Shown: positions 1 through 12,907 of the stretch, in pieces
How positions within the stretch are numbered: position 1 is the first letter of the stretch
Layout of the letters: every line of letters starts with the position of its first letter
Origin: Chionis minor
Lineage: Eukaryota; Chordata; Aves; Charadriiformes; Chionididae
DNA: 64,000 nucleotides
Assembly (NCBI GenBank): GCA_013398295.1
Contig: VZSF01000982.1
Location: 661,475 to 725,474, forward strand
Direction of reading: 5' to 3'
Made by a program: the position numbers and the translations under genes
The notes under the pieces: generated by a model
The model's database searches: none
What the model saw: the letters and a program-made list of their open reading frames with translations, nothing else
What the model was told of the DNA's origin: nothing

Positions 1-3000
1 ATAGAATATTTTCAGTTAGAAGGGACAACGATTATGAGCTGTATGAGCCTCAGATGTATTTTCAATATGCTTGTCTGTGTTTGAGAGATTTTCACCACAT
101 TTTCCCCTGCAGTCACCCCGCTTTGTGCGTGGCTGGTAGTGTATTCAGGTGAGAATTCTGTCCCCTACGCACGTGAACTTGAATTTCCTGCCATTTCACA
201 TGTTGTGGGGAGAATGAAATAACCTACAAGCAGATCCCCCCAAGCACAATTCCTGGAAACTGTATACTGTTGTGGGCATGTTTATTTTCTACTTGTCTCC
301 TTGCTGTGATAACCTCAACTTTTCGAGGAAGGGAGCAGACAGTTTATTTAAAAACCTGTTATAGCAAAATGTCATTTACATAAGCAACAGCAGATCCCTT
401 CATGCTACTGAACTCTAGTTTCCTTTGCAGAGCCTAGGGAGACATTTTCTGTGAGTCTGATCAAAGGATGCCTGGAGTCTAAAGCTACGTTACCCTGTAA
501 CGTTAGAGAAACTTCTTCAGCAGAGGCAAGGGTCAAAACAAACTCAAAATCAATCTATCTCATACATGCTTAAAGAAATTGGAAAGAACTATACTTGAAC
601 TTTCCCTTTCAGAGTGGTCAGGAGCTCAGTCCAGTCTTCAGGCTCCATTTTTGTTTGTAGTCCAAGGCTGTTTTGCCTTAGTGAAGTTGGAGGATAAAGA
701 AACATTCTTGGTGATGTGATGGGGCTTTGCGGTGTTTTTTCATGCCCTCCTTCTTCTCCCTTCCCCCAGCTGCTCCCCATGTGGTTACATCTGAGCCTTA
801 ACTTTACATTGTTGAGACTGTTCTAGTTTTTTGCTTGGATACTGCTTGATACCAGAAATTGGCTGCTTTGCATAGATATGTCTGCTGACTTCCTTTAAAA
901 ATATGAAAGCTTAAGCACTTCCTCTTTCTGCAGGTGGATCTAGAAGGGATAGTCATACTGACGGCAGTAGTTCCCAGAATATTCATCTTTGATTTATGGG
1001 TAGTCACAGACCCTCCCAAAGACAACTGGAATGACAGTAGCTTTCCATTTGGGTTAAATGAGGGAGCAGTTAAATACCCTTTTGTTTAGGTGAGACAATA
1101 GTCTCAGAAATTTTTTTTTTTCTGTTTTATTAACAATGGTCTTATGACTGAACACAGAGGCTTGTGCTGAGCAGTTAGAGCATTGCTGGTGGTTGGCTTT
1201 GTTGTCTGACTCCTTGACTCTGAATCATTCCCGAACGACACGAGAAGCATATTAAAAATCACACCTTCTTATGACAGTGAGTGTTGTATTACTATTACCA
1301 AAAGGGTTTAGCAAATTTCCCTTGAAAATATTGTTTGCTGCTGGCCTGTTTTGCTCACAAATTGAACCTGGATGCAGAAGAGGCTTGGTGATTGCAGACG
1401 CCTCACAGATAAGATGTCTGGAGCACAAAGGAGAGGACCAAAGTCTAGGGGCTCTATATATAGAACCAAATGGGGGTAGGGAGTGCAGTACCCCCAAAAT
1501 ACCCCTTCCAGGCAGTGGTACACTAAATACAACTTGACAAGAATACGTCTGATATTGGGCAAAGAGTGAACTATTATGGCAAAGCTTCCTGCTGGTGAGG
1601 ACATCTTGCAGAAAGCTGTGAAGCTGGGTGCAGCATTATTTCCCTTCCTTCATGGGGTGTGTTTGAAAAATATTAGGAGCATAAGCTGCTGAAATTGGAA
1701 ACATGAAAGGAATTTCAGGGGGTGAAAAAATCCAGGATGGACGAATATATCTTAACATTAACTTCAAAGGGTCTGTAATACAGAGGAAGTTGTTAAGGCT
1801 GATTTTTTTGACTATATGTTGAGTACAAAAGGGGAAGAGTGAGTGTTGAAAGCAGAAGAGCATGGAACAAGGTAATACTGACCTCTGGCCTGCGAGAGGA
1901 AAAAACTGACCTCCTCTTCCTTTTGTAAGATAGTTTTCAAATACCTTCTATTTGGACTAAAGAGTTGATCGCAGTAATGAGGTGTCTGGTTTTCCTTAAA
2001 TCTGTTTATACTTGCCATAAAAATGGCTGGTGATGGATCCAGTGACTGAATCAGCATGATTCTGGGTGTTTATAGGAAAGTATAGGTCAGGACTTCTAAT
2101 GGCCAATATCTGTCCGGTTGGACCGGTTGGCTAAAAGTGGCCCCAGAATAATAAATCACCTGCTATTAAATGATCTGGAATCATATATTCTGATCTGTAC
2201 CTAGCATTGCTAAGTTACATAGTAGTACCAGTGAAACATTCATGGAGACATGTCTCCTTCTGTCTATCTGAAAACAAAGCAACAGTGCTTTTATTTAAGA
2301 AATGGTCTCAGAATTAATGGGAGCTCAGAGGCATGCAGAGTGAGGTACCAAGAACTCAAACTAGAGCTGTAGTCCAAATGCTTCTACAGTTTTGCTGAAA
2401 TTGTAGAGAAGACAGAGTGTTGTGGGAGCATAGCGTTACCACAAGAGGTAGGGCAGCAGTTACATGAAGTTGATGCTCTGGATGGAGTTGCACTTTGGTG
2501 AACTCCAATCACAGTGGAGAAGTAGAGGCAAGTCACCAAATCAGTCATTTTGGTGCCAGCATTGAAATTTGTGGGATAATCACTGAGCTGAGACAAGGAA
2601 GCCCAAGAACATGATAAAATAAGCACCATAACAGACTTACTGCCATCTGACAAGCGGTGCTGGTATCTCAAGGGAGAACTGACCTCTTCACACAACAGCA
2701 TAAGGCACATCAGTGACGGAGCTTTGTTTAACAAGCTGCTCAGATGTATTTCGTATCCTGCTAAGGGTTATTGTTAGTGTTCTCTTCAGTGCAGGAAGGA
2801 GAATGTGGGCAACCATTCCATTGTCTATCACAGGAGCCAGTAGGAACCAGTTGTGGTTTTATGGGGAGGTTCATGTGGTCAGAACTGTCCAGCTGAGAGC
2901 CTGCACAGTGGATGAAGGTGATCTGCTCCAGCCTCTGTGGCTTTGAGTAATTTGTGCAGAACAGGAAAGCCCATGGTAGAAGTTACGGGGCAGCCGAAAT

Positions 3001-4489
3001 GGCAGCTGAGCCCAATACAATGTTAGAACAGATTGGTTTACTGGCTGGTTTTTGGTGTGTGTGTGGGGCGGTGTGTGTGTGTGTGTTTTTGGTGGTTTTT
3101 TTTTGTGAAACTTTGTGTGCCTGTGTGCAGAATGTAACAGAAAAGTGTAAGAAGTGGTGTGTGGAAGCAGGGAGAGTGCATGAGGTGAGAGATCTTGTTG
3201 AGCAGGCTGCTGTGTGGAAAGAGATTTCAAGTTGGAGGTTTCTGCATGACTTGATTCCTACTTCCCAGGGGAAGGATTTTTCTCTGTGTTTCAGTTTCTC
3301 AGTTTCTATCAGTTTCTCCCAAGAGAAATAACATACCTAAGCTCTAAATATTTTCTAGGCTTGCAACTTGAGCTAAAAATGGGTGATACTGAGAAATGCA
3401 AATTCACTTCTCGCTGGAAGCTCACTTAGTATTTCTAAAAGGGCACCAAAGTTTATATACTTTCTTTAAGGCACTTTAAGCATGTTTTTAACAACAGGTG
3501 AGAAATCCAACAGGTTAGCTGCTAGGCACAAAATATAATTGTATTTATAATGTGATGCTAAGGCTGTGCAAGTGGCTATATATCTCACCATATGAGTGGC
3601 TGTATAAATCTCTTAGTGTTATCAAATGTTATCAAGGGGCTGTTTTCTTCACATCTCCCAGATTTGTAGTTTGCCTGCCAGCCATTTTAGGAGGTTCTTG
3701 GGAGGAGAACTGCACGAGTGGCAGGGGATATGAAGGCAAACCAAGCTTTAATGTTGTTTGTAGTGTCTTCCCTTCACGATCAGTTTCTGAATTCTTGCAG
3801 AAGTAGTGTGGCCTCTTTTTTCTTCCTCCTTCATCTTCCTCATCCCCTTTTGCTACTGCCTTTCAGAAACTGTGCAACTTCTCAAATGACTTTCAAATTC
3901 ACTAGCACAGCACCATAATTGAGCTCAGCCACCTAAAGCGGGGGACAGGAGCTCTTTTTTGTGTAACTCGGCTCTAATGAGGTTTTCAGTACCAGGACAC
4001 AGCAGAAGTAGGTAAATCTAATTGTTTAATGTAGGCAAAATTCAGGTTGGCCATGCCTGACCTGGTCTAGAAACATGTAGTGCAGCTGTGCTCACATAAC
4101 AGGAACATGCTTAATCAAGCACAGATCTCCGATGGGAACCAAATGTTTGTCTTGTGGCTTCAGCAGGTGCTGCTTATTGGATGTTCCTGCACAGCCTGGG
4201 GGGAACCCTCAAGAAGAGAGCGGAGGAGGTAATGCTTTAGGAGGTGGACGTCAAAAGATAGGGTGTCCTGGCACTGCACATCTTGCTGAAGATTCCCAGG
4301 GGTGTAACATGGGATTTAGCCCCGGTATTGCCAGCCAGTGATCTGGTTTTGCCGAGCATCCTACCTCTCATAATGGCTAGTAGTAAAGCTTAGAGGAAGA
4401 AAGTGTCAGTAAAGCCAGTGATCCCTCCCAGATTTTGGCAGGCTGCAGTTCAAGGACTTGGAGCAAGAAAGTCATGTCTGCACCTTTGT
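1..4489. other. Intronic DNA, presumed FARP1 upstream intron; no gene seen
   Basis: This stretch is AT-leaning single-copy sequence. All ORFs are under 130 codons, occur on both strands, and show no recognisable domain or flanking coding signal. It is assigned to the FARP1 5' intron only because it lies upstream of the exon at 24322 with no other gene between. Apart from the GT/T tract near 3050-3106, I see no repeat family that I can name. Confidence 0.5.
3050..3106. repeat. GT/T-rich simple repeat
   Basis: The tract has two (GT)n runs of about 5 and 8 units separated by GGGGCG, followed by T-rich sequence with GGTGG and a run of nine T. It is an interrupted microsatellite that is likely length-variable. 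The minus-strand ORF across it (CA-rich, coding a Thr/His/Pro run) is a product of the repeat. Confidence 0.85.
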
Positions 4490-5830
4490 TTAACAGTCCT
4501 TGACAGACTTTCCTTTATGAATACATCTACTCATGTGTTAAACTGTTTTAAATTTTTGCCTTCACAACATCCTGTGATGATGGGTTCTGCAGTTAATTGT
4601 AGTATGGAAAAAGTACCTCCTTTTCCTCTTGTTTTTAAACAAGCTGCCTGATAAACTTCATTTTACACTGCCTAATTCATTTATTCTGAGACATGGTTTC
4701 CTATTTGCTTTCTCTATAGTACCATTCATGGTTTTATGTCTGTCATCCATCCCCCGTTCTAATCTAAAAGCACTTGTTTGTTTAGCTCTCCTTAGGTTAG
4801 AGCTGCTCCAGACCTCCCATTGCTGTCACCCTTCTTTGAACCTTTTCTTGTTCTGCCGTATTCTTCTCTGAGGGTTGCTCAGAGCAGCAGCCCCAGGCTG
4901 CATCAGGGTTTTGCCGTGGTACAGTGGCGTTCCCTGTTGTTTGTGTTGGGCATCCCTGACCTGCTCACTCCCAACCATTCCCTTTGCTCTCCTGAACAGC
5001 ACTGAGCTTTACCATCTGTGAGTGAGTGGTTCCTCACTTTAATTAAATTGCGGTGGTTCCAGGGTTTCCATTCACTGTATTGGCTATTACTTTGTGTAGT
5101 GTGTGTATAAATACCTGACAAATCTATCTGCAGCTCTTCACAGTTAGTTCTTCTGATCCGGTAATCACCAACAGACTTTATCATCTTGCTGCTTGCTCCA
5201 TTTTCCACATAAATAATGAATGTATTGAGCAGCACAAATGCAAAACCAGAGCTGTTGTGAAAAACACAGCTATTTATTCCTCTGCTGTTTCTTCTTCTCA
5301 TCTAACCAGTTGTTAATTCCCAGAAGGACCTTCCATCTTATCCCATGACAGTTCAATTTCTTTAAAAGCCTGTGGTGAGGGACACTGTCAAAGGTTTGTT
5401 ATAGATCCAAGCACGCTATGTATACCCTACGTACCACACTTATCCATATATGTCATGGAAAGTTTGTTGTAAAAGAAGCCATGCCATGATGGCAGTCCTA
5501 TGTCATACCTGTCATACCTATTTGCATACCTGCTAATCTGTTCTTAGAGTTTCTATCAGTTTTCTCAGTGCAGGGGTGAGCCTATAAGCTATGAGCCTGT
5601 ACCTCCCTGGAGCTCCTTTACTGACATTGGCAGCACATCCTCAGCTTTTTGTATGTTGTTTGTTAAGTTTGGCTTAGAGGGAAGCTAGGCAGCATGGTTA
5701 TTAATAGTTCTATAGGTTGTATGTTGGAGTGCCTTTAAAATTAGTGGGTGAATAGCATCAAATCCTGGTAGCCTGCTGTTGGTCCTAAAGTCTGATCAAA
5801 TGATGCTGTGTTTTTGACAGTCTTCCTGTA
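4490..5830 (-). mobile_element. Old CR1-family LINE fragment, RT region to 3' part, inactive
   Basis: Read on the minus strand, this matches the widespread amniote CR1 LINE. About 5310-5400 contains the hallmark block reading ACCTTCCATCTTATCCCATG, AAAGCCTGTGGTGAGGGACA and TGTCAAAGG on the plus strand, which is the antisense of the RT motif region coding DPVDxVYLDFxKAFDxVPH. The minus frame near 5290-5110 still reads LLNTFIIYVENG, SSKMIKSVGDY and RRTNCEELQIDLSGI, which corresponds to the RT palm segment. The catalytic F-A-D-D box is replaced by S-V-G-D. Around 4600-4860 the antisense 3' part is recognisable (plus-strand gaaaaagtacctcctttt, cttctttgaaccttttct). Many stops and indels show it is long dead. 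The ends are approximate. Confidence 0.85.
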
Positions 5831-8800
5831 CCTGTACAGTCATCTTGCCCCTGTGCACACCTTGCATTTTCCTGAGTTTCAGGACAGTGGCAGCCAATTT
5901 GTTTGCATCGCCGCTTGGCCCTGCTGAGCAGGTGGGCAGACCTTCCTTCTCCTGTTTTGCTGCCCTGAGTGCTTCCGATGTGTGAAACGGGAGCTGGAAA
6001 GGAGGAGGCTGCTGGAAGGCAGGAATATGCAGCCATGGGGGAGCACCTTTTTCTGCCTACAGTCCTAGTTTATGTTGGCTTAAGCATGTCCAGAAGCTGT
6101 GGCATATATGTATATGTTGGCTTTTATTGCATTAATTACTTGCTTGGAAGGTGTAGTTGAATGTAACTGTTTCCAGTCCTTATCACTCAGAACAAATCTC
6201 AATTTCAATTAAAATACACTTATATGGTTGAGCTATTTCAAATTTTTGCACAGATAATGGATTATATTAGTATATTAATGTAATCTGTTCTGTTTTGGAT
6301 TATTTTCATAACAAGATTTTAATGCAACTGTTCAAATGTGTAAGACATTCATAGAATTTAGGATCAAAGTGAAAGATATTGTTCAGAAGAGTTAATGTGC
6401 ATTTTGATTTTGAAGCAGTTGAAAATTCAGTGTTTCATATTCATTCCTGCCATTTTAATATTTGTAATAAAAGTCCTCAATTGCATGCAAGCTCTGCTTT
6501 CAATGTGGATCAGACTTATGCTCCCATGTCTCTGATGGCCTTCTGGCTGTTTTCCTGGTTTTTAGTCACCAAAAAAAAAAAAAGATGTAATTCATTGTTC
6601 TAGTCTCAGAATACCCGAGGTGAGACAGCAGTGCAGTTTTCTTCCTCTCTTACCTGCTTCATCTTCCCCCTTCTTCTGTCTTCCTGTATGTGGTTATTTT
6701 TCATTCTGCTTCAGTTTGTGTGTACGTGTCCCACAGTTTTCCTTAATTGCTTTTTTCTCTGACTGTACAGGATCCTGGCTTGCGTGTGTGAGGTTTGTGC
6801 AACCATTTTTATCTAGTTTCTGCCTTTTTCAATGGCTTCTGAATCAACTTCCCTCCCTTGAATCAATTGAGGTAATGTGGTGTGGTGTTGCTTAGCAATG
6901 CCAGGAAGCTAATACCGCCTGGGTGATGTGTGCCTTGTAACTGTGCTGAGCAAAAGAGGCTACCTGTCCTCTGTGGTCTGTGCAGAGAAGAAATTTTGCA
7001 TTTTCTGCTTTCAGCATTCTTGCTTTTATGTGTTTAGTGGTTTTGGGTGGTTTTTTTTTCCTGTAATGTTGCTGAGTTTCAGTTTTATAGACTTACAGAT
7101 GTTCCTTCCCCCTTCTTCCTGATATATGCAAGTGTAAAAAAAAAAAAAAAAACCCAACTTTGTAGCATTTGGAATCAAAATATAATTGGGATGTGGATCT
7201 TTAAAGAGCTGGGTACCTAATTAACTGTCTTGAGATAGGTATGTTTTCAGTCTTCCTCCTCCACATGCCAAGCAAAGCTGTCAGGAAGGCAGAGCTGAGC
7301 TTTGTAGTATGTTTCAGTCCTCCAAAGCAGTGTAGACTGGCAGCCAATCTAGTGTGCACGCTAAAGGATTAAAAGCCAGGATGAATTTGATACCTCCAAC
7401 CATGTAAGAATGTAGAATGAGTTAATTCAGCAGCAGATGTAAAGGTGTTAATGGAAGTTATTAGCTCTGAAATGTTTCTTTAAAATTGTTGATGCTTACA
7501 TTGAAATCTCTAAATTTTTAGCTGTGGATAGATTTTAGTCTCATTTAAATGGCAAAAGAACTAAAGTATTTTTTTCCCACTTGCTTGTTTTGTTGTTCTT
7601 TACGAACCCAAGAGAGTATACATGCTGGTTTCCTTCTCTCCCTTATCTTCTTTTTAATAAGAAGCACTAGAAAAACTACATATAGGTGAAGCAAGTATGT
7701 TTGAGCCACAGTTTTACCAGGTGGTTACTCTCATTCTTCACACAACACCGAATCGCGTGGGATAACCCCATATTTAAATCACAGGGCAGGATACATGTGA
7801 AGGTGGTATTTTCCCCTTTTAAACCAATTGGAATACAAAACCAAATTTTTACATACAGTCCTGGGGGGAGACTGAGGGGGTGTTCTCCATCAGCCTGGAA
7901 GGAGTTGTTGGAGCCTGACATCTTTTCTTTCTTTTGATGGCAATTACATGGAGTATAGCTGTACAGCAGGCATAAAAACTTGGTCGGACATTTTCTTTTT
8001 GTTTTGTTCATTTCATGCAATAGTGGTTGTGCTGCAGTAGGCACAAGCCCACCATTCTTTTTCAGAAACTCTCCCTCGATGTCGGAAGTCTTGCAGACTC
8101 CTTGCCAACTTTGTGTAGAGTTAGCCACAGCAACTGGGTAAGCCGTTGCAGCCTTCAGGCGCCTGGTACCCGCTGTCTCAGAGCTTCCAGGTCACCCATT
8201 CCTTCAAGCCTGGATCCCAGTGCCAGACCATTTTGGAGAGCAACCTGGCAAAACAGCGCTGCTGATAAGGTGGAGAAAAGGTGATGATGAGGTGTGGGGG
8301 CATGGACCTCTGCCACCGGCAGCCAGCCTGAAGGACGAATCTGGGCACTGAGGGAGCAACCATCGATGTCAAAATACACCCAGAAGCAGGTGGTGGTGGT
8401 GGAGAGGTGCAGTCTGGAGGCTGATACCACTTCAGTGCTGTTTATTAGGGCTGTAAAAGATTTCTTGCTAGGTACGAGATTGTTGAGAGCTTGGTCTCTC
8501 TGATCAGCTGCTCCTGCCTCTCTTAACCAGTGGTTTTCGTAACTGCCAGATGCATTTCCAGTAGCCTGCTAGTTGATTCATTTCTGGTTTAGAACATTTA
8601 ATCCATAGTACGCATTCATTTATCCTTGTCTATAAGGAAACAAGACATAGAGCTGGTGAGGGGATTTATAGCAGGTTCATTGCCATGGTTTCAGACAGCC
8701 TTACGTAGCCTAAAAATAGATACAGGAAAGAATATTCTCTTCCCTTCTCTCCCTCCCCCAGCTCTCTAACTAATTGGAATTTCCTTTTTTGTTTGTGCGG

Positions 8801-11800
8801 TTTTGTTCTTATGGATTTACTGACTGACAGGTCAAGCAAATTCGTTTCATGTCTTGTTTGAAAGAGGAAAGTTCGTCACAGCATCTAATACGTGGGGGAG
8901 TGACTGCCGTGACTTCCCTGGGTGCGTGCCAAGGCTATTACCTCCCGCTTGTGCCGCTCCGTAGACTGTAGCGTGTTACAAGGCAGTGCCGTAGTCCACG
9001 CTGCCTAAGGCACCATCCTGGGGATACCTTTGGAAAGGATAACCTTGACGTTGCCTTGTGCTCAGCAGGGGAAACATGCAGCCTATGTGATGATGCGCCT
9101 TTAGCTGCCTGCGCTGCTGCCTAAACAGGCTTCTTTTCCACAGTCGGGAACTGTGGCTGCAACCCTGCTGCATCCCCTGCAGCCCCACAAACTAGGATGT
9201 TGCAAACGGGTTAAGGATCATGGTTGGAACTAGCAGGGCAAGTTTTAAACTACTCCTTTGTGTGCTGCAGCAGCAAGGAGCTAGGGAAGGCAAACCGGGT
9301 GATCCCTGTATCCTGGCTGAGACAGCAGGACAGGTGCACAGCCTCGGCTGGCTGGCTTAAAGCTTGCTTGGGCATGGGTTCACTGCCACCCGATTGCAGT
9401 CTTGTTTGTCTGTGTACGTCAGAAAAATGGAGGTGGAACGCTGCTTGGCAGTTAACGTGGTCTCTTCTGATGTGTACCGGCTAAACTATGTTTAGCCTTT
9501 GGGTTGGGTAGTTGAATTTCCCTCCCCCTCGCCTTCAACAGAGGTGTTGACTGTTTCTGTTAGCAGGAGTTCCGGATGCTTTTAGATCTCTCTCCCCAGA
9601 CAGGAAGGGCATGGATTGGAATCACACCGATGCCTTGGATTTCCTGCATTGCTTCCTGTTGAATTGATGGGCCAAAAGCTATGGGGAGATACTGTGTTAC
9701 GGGGCTTGTATTCAGTGTGCGACTCCTGAGGTTTGTGGTGTGTCTGTTTATGTTGGAAAGTAAGTAAATAGCCCCACAGCAGGCTTATCAACTCGTATCT
9801 TTTAATGACAAGTTTTGGAGTGAAGGGAAAGTGTTCCGGGTTGAATTGCAACGGGGGAAAAATCCCGTGTGGTCTCTTAGTAGATTGTATGGCAAACAAG
9901 GTGTTGGTTCTGCCAATCCATTTTTCATGACCAAGTCTTAGAGTGGCCAAGAGAAGCTGCGGTAAGTTTATTGATTTGTATGTGTTGCTACTGTTACCAG
10001 GCCTTTTCTTTCTTCCTGCTGCTGCTTTTGTGGTCAGGGTGCCCTAACCTTTTCTCTGCAGAGACTAAATGGAGAAGGGCTGATGTGATGTCAGGGTGCA
10101 AGTATGTTAGTGAATGGCTGCAGAGTATTGCTATTTCCTTTACTTTCTTGGCTTATTTACTGGTTGTAAATACTTTCAAATTTTCCCATGTTTCTGAATG
10201 GATTAGAGTTGTGGCTTCTTTTTCCATACACCATATTGGACAAAATTTGTATCTTTAGGAAGAAGGTGGTACAGGATGGATAGGACTGTGGAGAGTGATT
10301 CTTCTCTTGTCTGGTTTGACAGTATAAATGTGTTTACAACAACTTAAGGGAGGAACTGCTATTCAGAAGAGATTAAACCTCTGTGTCTATGTAAGGGTAG
10401 AAGGGTCAGCCCGACAGCTGCATTTTTGATGATTTGCTATGAAGCCATTGTTGCTTGCATGCCACATTGCACTTGGTAGCTGCAACATGTGCCTACATTT
10501 TCTTGTTCCTCTGTGTGATATTCTGCAGTATTTACGTGCCTGACTTTGGCAGCTGGAGAGCAGGAGAAAAGCAGCCCCTGAGTACAGATGAGGGAACCGT
10601 GCCTTCTCAACCTTCTACAGAGGCAGGGACCTGCCTTGGCCTGATCATCACCAGTACAGGGCAGAGTATTTGGGGCAGTGGCGAGGTGGCTGTTTTGTTG
10701 TTGTTCTGAAGGACCTTTCTGTTCCTCTTGGAGCGGAGGTGAGCATGTCGTCCTTGTGAACGACCGTCACTGGGATTTCCACAAAATACAGGGCTTCCTG
10801 GCTGTAAGGACAGCCACGCAGTATTTTCACATTCAGTCATTTTCAATTTCCCAACCCAAACTGAAGCTGAAGGAGTTCCTAGAGGCCCTCAGGAATGAGA
10901 GGATGACTACCATCTGTGTTTGGTCATCTGCTCCCTGAGGAGAAGTGCAGGCTGCTTCTTGCCAGCCAGCCCAGATTGCAGAGCCAGGCCGTGTTAGTGA
11001 CCCTTTGAAAATATAATCCTGTGTGATGCTAGAGGGGAAGACTTTCTATACCTGGCAGATCTTTACGTATTCTTTAAGTGGACCCCCCTTCTGCTGTAAT
11101 GATTTAATCCCCCGGAAACATTCTATGCGTGAATTTACAAAAAATAGATCAGCCTTCATAATGTTACATCAATGCACTGTAGATGGTCATCTCTTTCCCC
11201 TCCCATCTGTCCAACACTTGTGTTTCAAGTGCTGTCATTTTACATCCATTTTTGTTCACTCCAACCTTTCCAGCCACTTCCTTGCTCCCTGACACCACTC
11301 AGGACACACCAGCATGCTCCACGTAGGAATGCTTCTGTGTGGGCACGCTCCTGAAGTAGGCCCGGAGCTTTCCATGGGTGCTCACCTTCTCTGTTGAAAG
11401 ATGCAGTGNGTGGTGAATGGCTAGAAGCAGAGATGGGGACGAGATAGAGGGAGTGTATATGGAGGAGCTCTTGGGTTGCTGTGTGCATCTACAGGAGTAG
11501 AGAAGTTGGGGATAAGGTTAAAGCAGTGCAAAAACCATCAAATTATAAGCTGTTTGTTTTGTCTGGATAATGAGGTGCTATTTGAAGGCAGATGACCTTA
11601 TAGGAATCAGAGTATTCATATTCAAGAAGGATGAAAATGAAGGTATTGTTTTCTGGACTCTGGAGGTACTGCCAGTTGTGTTATTTGCTTTCTTTAATGT
11701 TCACTTAAGAAGTCAAAGCACCTTAATACTTGAAATATAATTATAGATTAGATACTGTTTAAAGAATGTGATTAATGTTGCAAAGCAAAGGTCACTAGTG

Positions 11801-12339
11801 AAAAGCTGTAATTCTCCCTTTTTGTGAGTTATGACGCAGTCTTTCTCTAGTTACATTTTTCTCCCTTTCACAATCTCCATCTTGTTTCTTGGATATGGTA
11901 GATGTCCTCCTACAGCAATGTGCTGTTGCGTATTACACTGTGAGAAGGTCTCATTCCTTGCCTTTTGCAGATATTGGGTGAGGATGGTGGTGGAAGAGAG
12001 TTGATGGCCTCCTGCTTTTAAGGAACTGGATTCAATTCTTGACAGAGTTCCCTGTGTTGTTACAAGTGGCTTAAACACCCAGAAAATAGTTAAACTTTTA
12101 AATAAAACTTGATATCTGTGAGCTAATTTTCAGAAAGCCTCATGCTCCTGGGTGCAGCCTCTAGTAAAAGGATCTGTAATCATGGGTAAAGAAAGCTGCG
12201 GGATATAAAATACTTGGAAGAGTTGTCCCTAAGAGTCTCGGTTTGGGAATAGAGAACCAGTGGGTTCGCTCTGGACTTCAGTCTGTTTGACCTGGATCAG
12301 TAAATGGATTTAGACTCCATACTCCCAGTGGAGCCAATG
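5831..12339. other. Intronic DNA; no gene seen
   Basis: I see no exon, RNA gene or nameable repeat in this block. It holds homopolymer A runs near 6571-6583 and 7136-7152. It also has modestly GC-richer patches around 8140-8420 and 8900-9190, where short ORFs lengthen on both strands. One undetermined base (n) lies at 11409. The ORFs, up to 150 codons, have no recognisable domain and look like chance. Confidence 0.5.
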
Positions 12340-12480
12340 TCTAGGTGTCTTGAGGACTTGGGTTTTCTGTCTGTAATTCCCCATATAGGAAGTAAGGATA
12401 ATGTGTGCCTCTCCCTCTTACAAGGGTATCATGAAGTTAGAGTAAGTACTTTTTGAGAGAGTAAACTGGCCTGCCGTAAA
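12340..12480 (+). repeat. Possible MIR-like ancient SINE fragment
   Basis: The order of short blocks resembles the 3' half of MIR: a segment like TGTCTGTAATTCCCCATAT followed by GGATAATGTGTGCCTCTCCC, then AAGGGTATCATGAAGTTAGAGTAAG. In MIR the corresponding stretch reads as a fidelity-worn form of 'cccatctgtaaaatgg', 'ataataat.cctacctc' and 'gggttgtgaggattaaatga'. The match is weak and made by eye. A chance resemblance is possible. Confidence 0.35.
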
Positions 12481-12839
12481 GAAGTTGCAGAAAGATAGTT
12501 GTTAATACTGTCTGAACAGCAGAACACAGGTAGTTAATAAGCCTTAAGGATAGAACAGGGAGGAAGAAATAAATCCTGAGTGCCGTCCCTGTAACTGGCT
12601 GTGCTCCCTGTGTGATGAACGAGGCAGAGTGGCCTTTGGCAGGGCCAAGGAGGGAAATATGTGAAGGTTACGGTGTGCTAGAACAGGAAGGGGTAGTTTG
12701 TGGTTTGATGGCGTGCTTTAACAATTCCTGATTCTTAACTCTTCCTGTAAGGTGTGCAATTTTCTCTTACTTAGAATGGATTTTTGGTTGGGTTTTTTTT
12801 CTTTGTTTGTAAAAGAAAGCTGCCATAGCAGCTGTAAAG

Positions 12840-12907
12840 TTGACAGCCTCACTGGAGATGTCGGGTGCCGGGGTTGACAGCCTCACTGGAGACTCCTGGC
12901 ACCGGGG
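12840..12907. repeat. Two-copy tandem duplication, period 34 bp
   Basis: The sequence ttgacagcctcactggaga occurs at about 12840 and again at 12874, and both copies run into a similar GC-rich tail (tgtcgggtgccgggg versus ctcctggcaccgggg). The first 19 bases of each unit are identical while the tails have diverged, consistent with a local duplication. Confidence 0.85.

Noticed and set aside
7676..8128. 150-codon minus-strand ORF
   Set aside because: No domain, no splice or promoter context, and composition like the surrounding intron.
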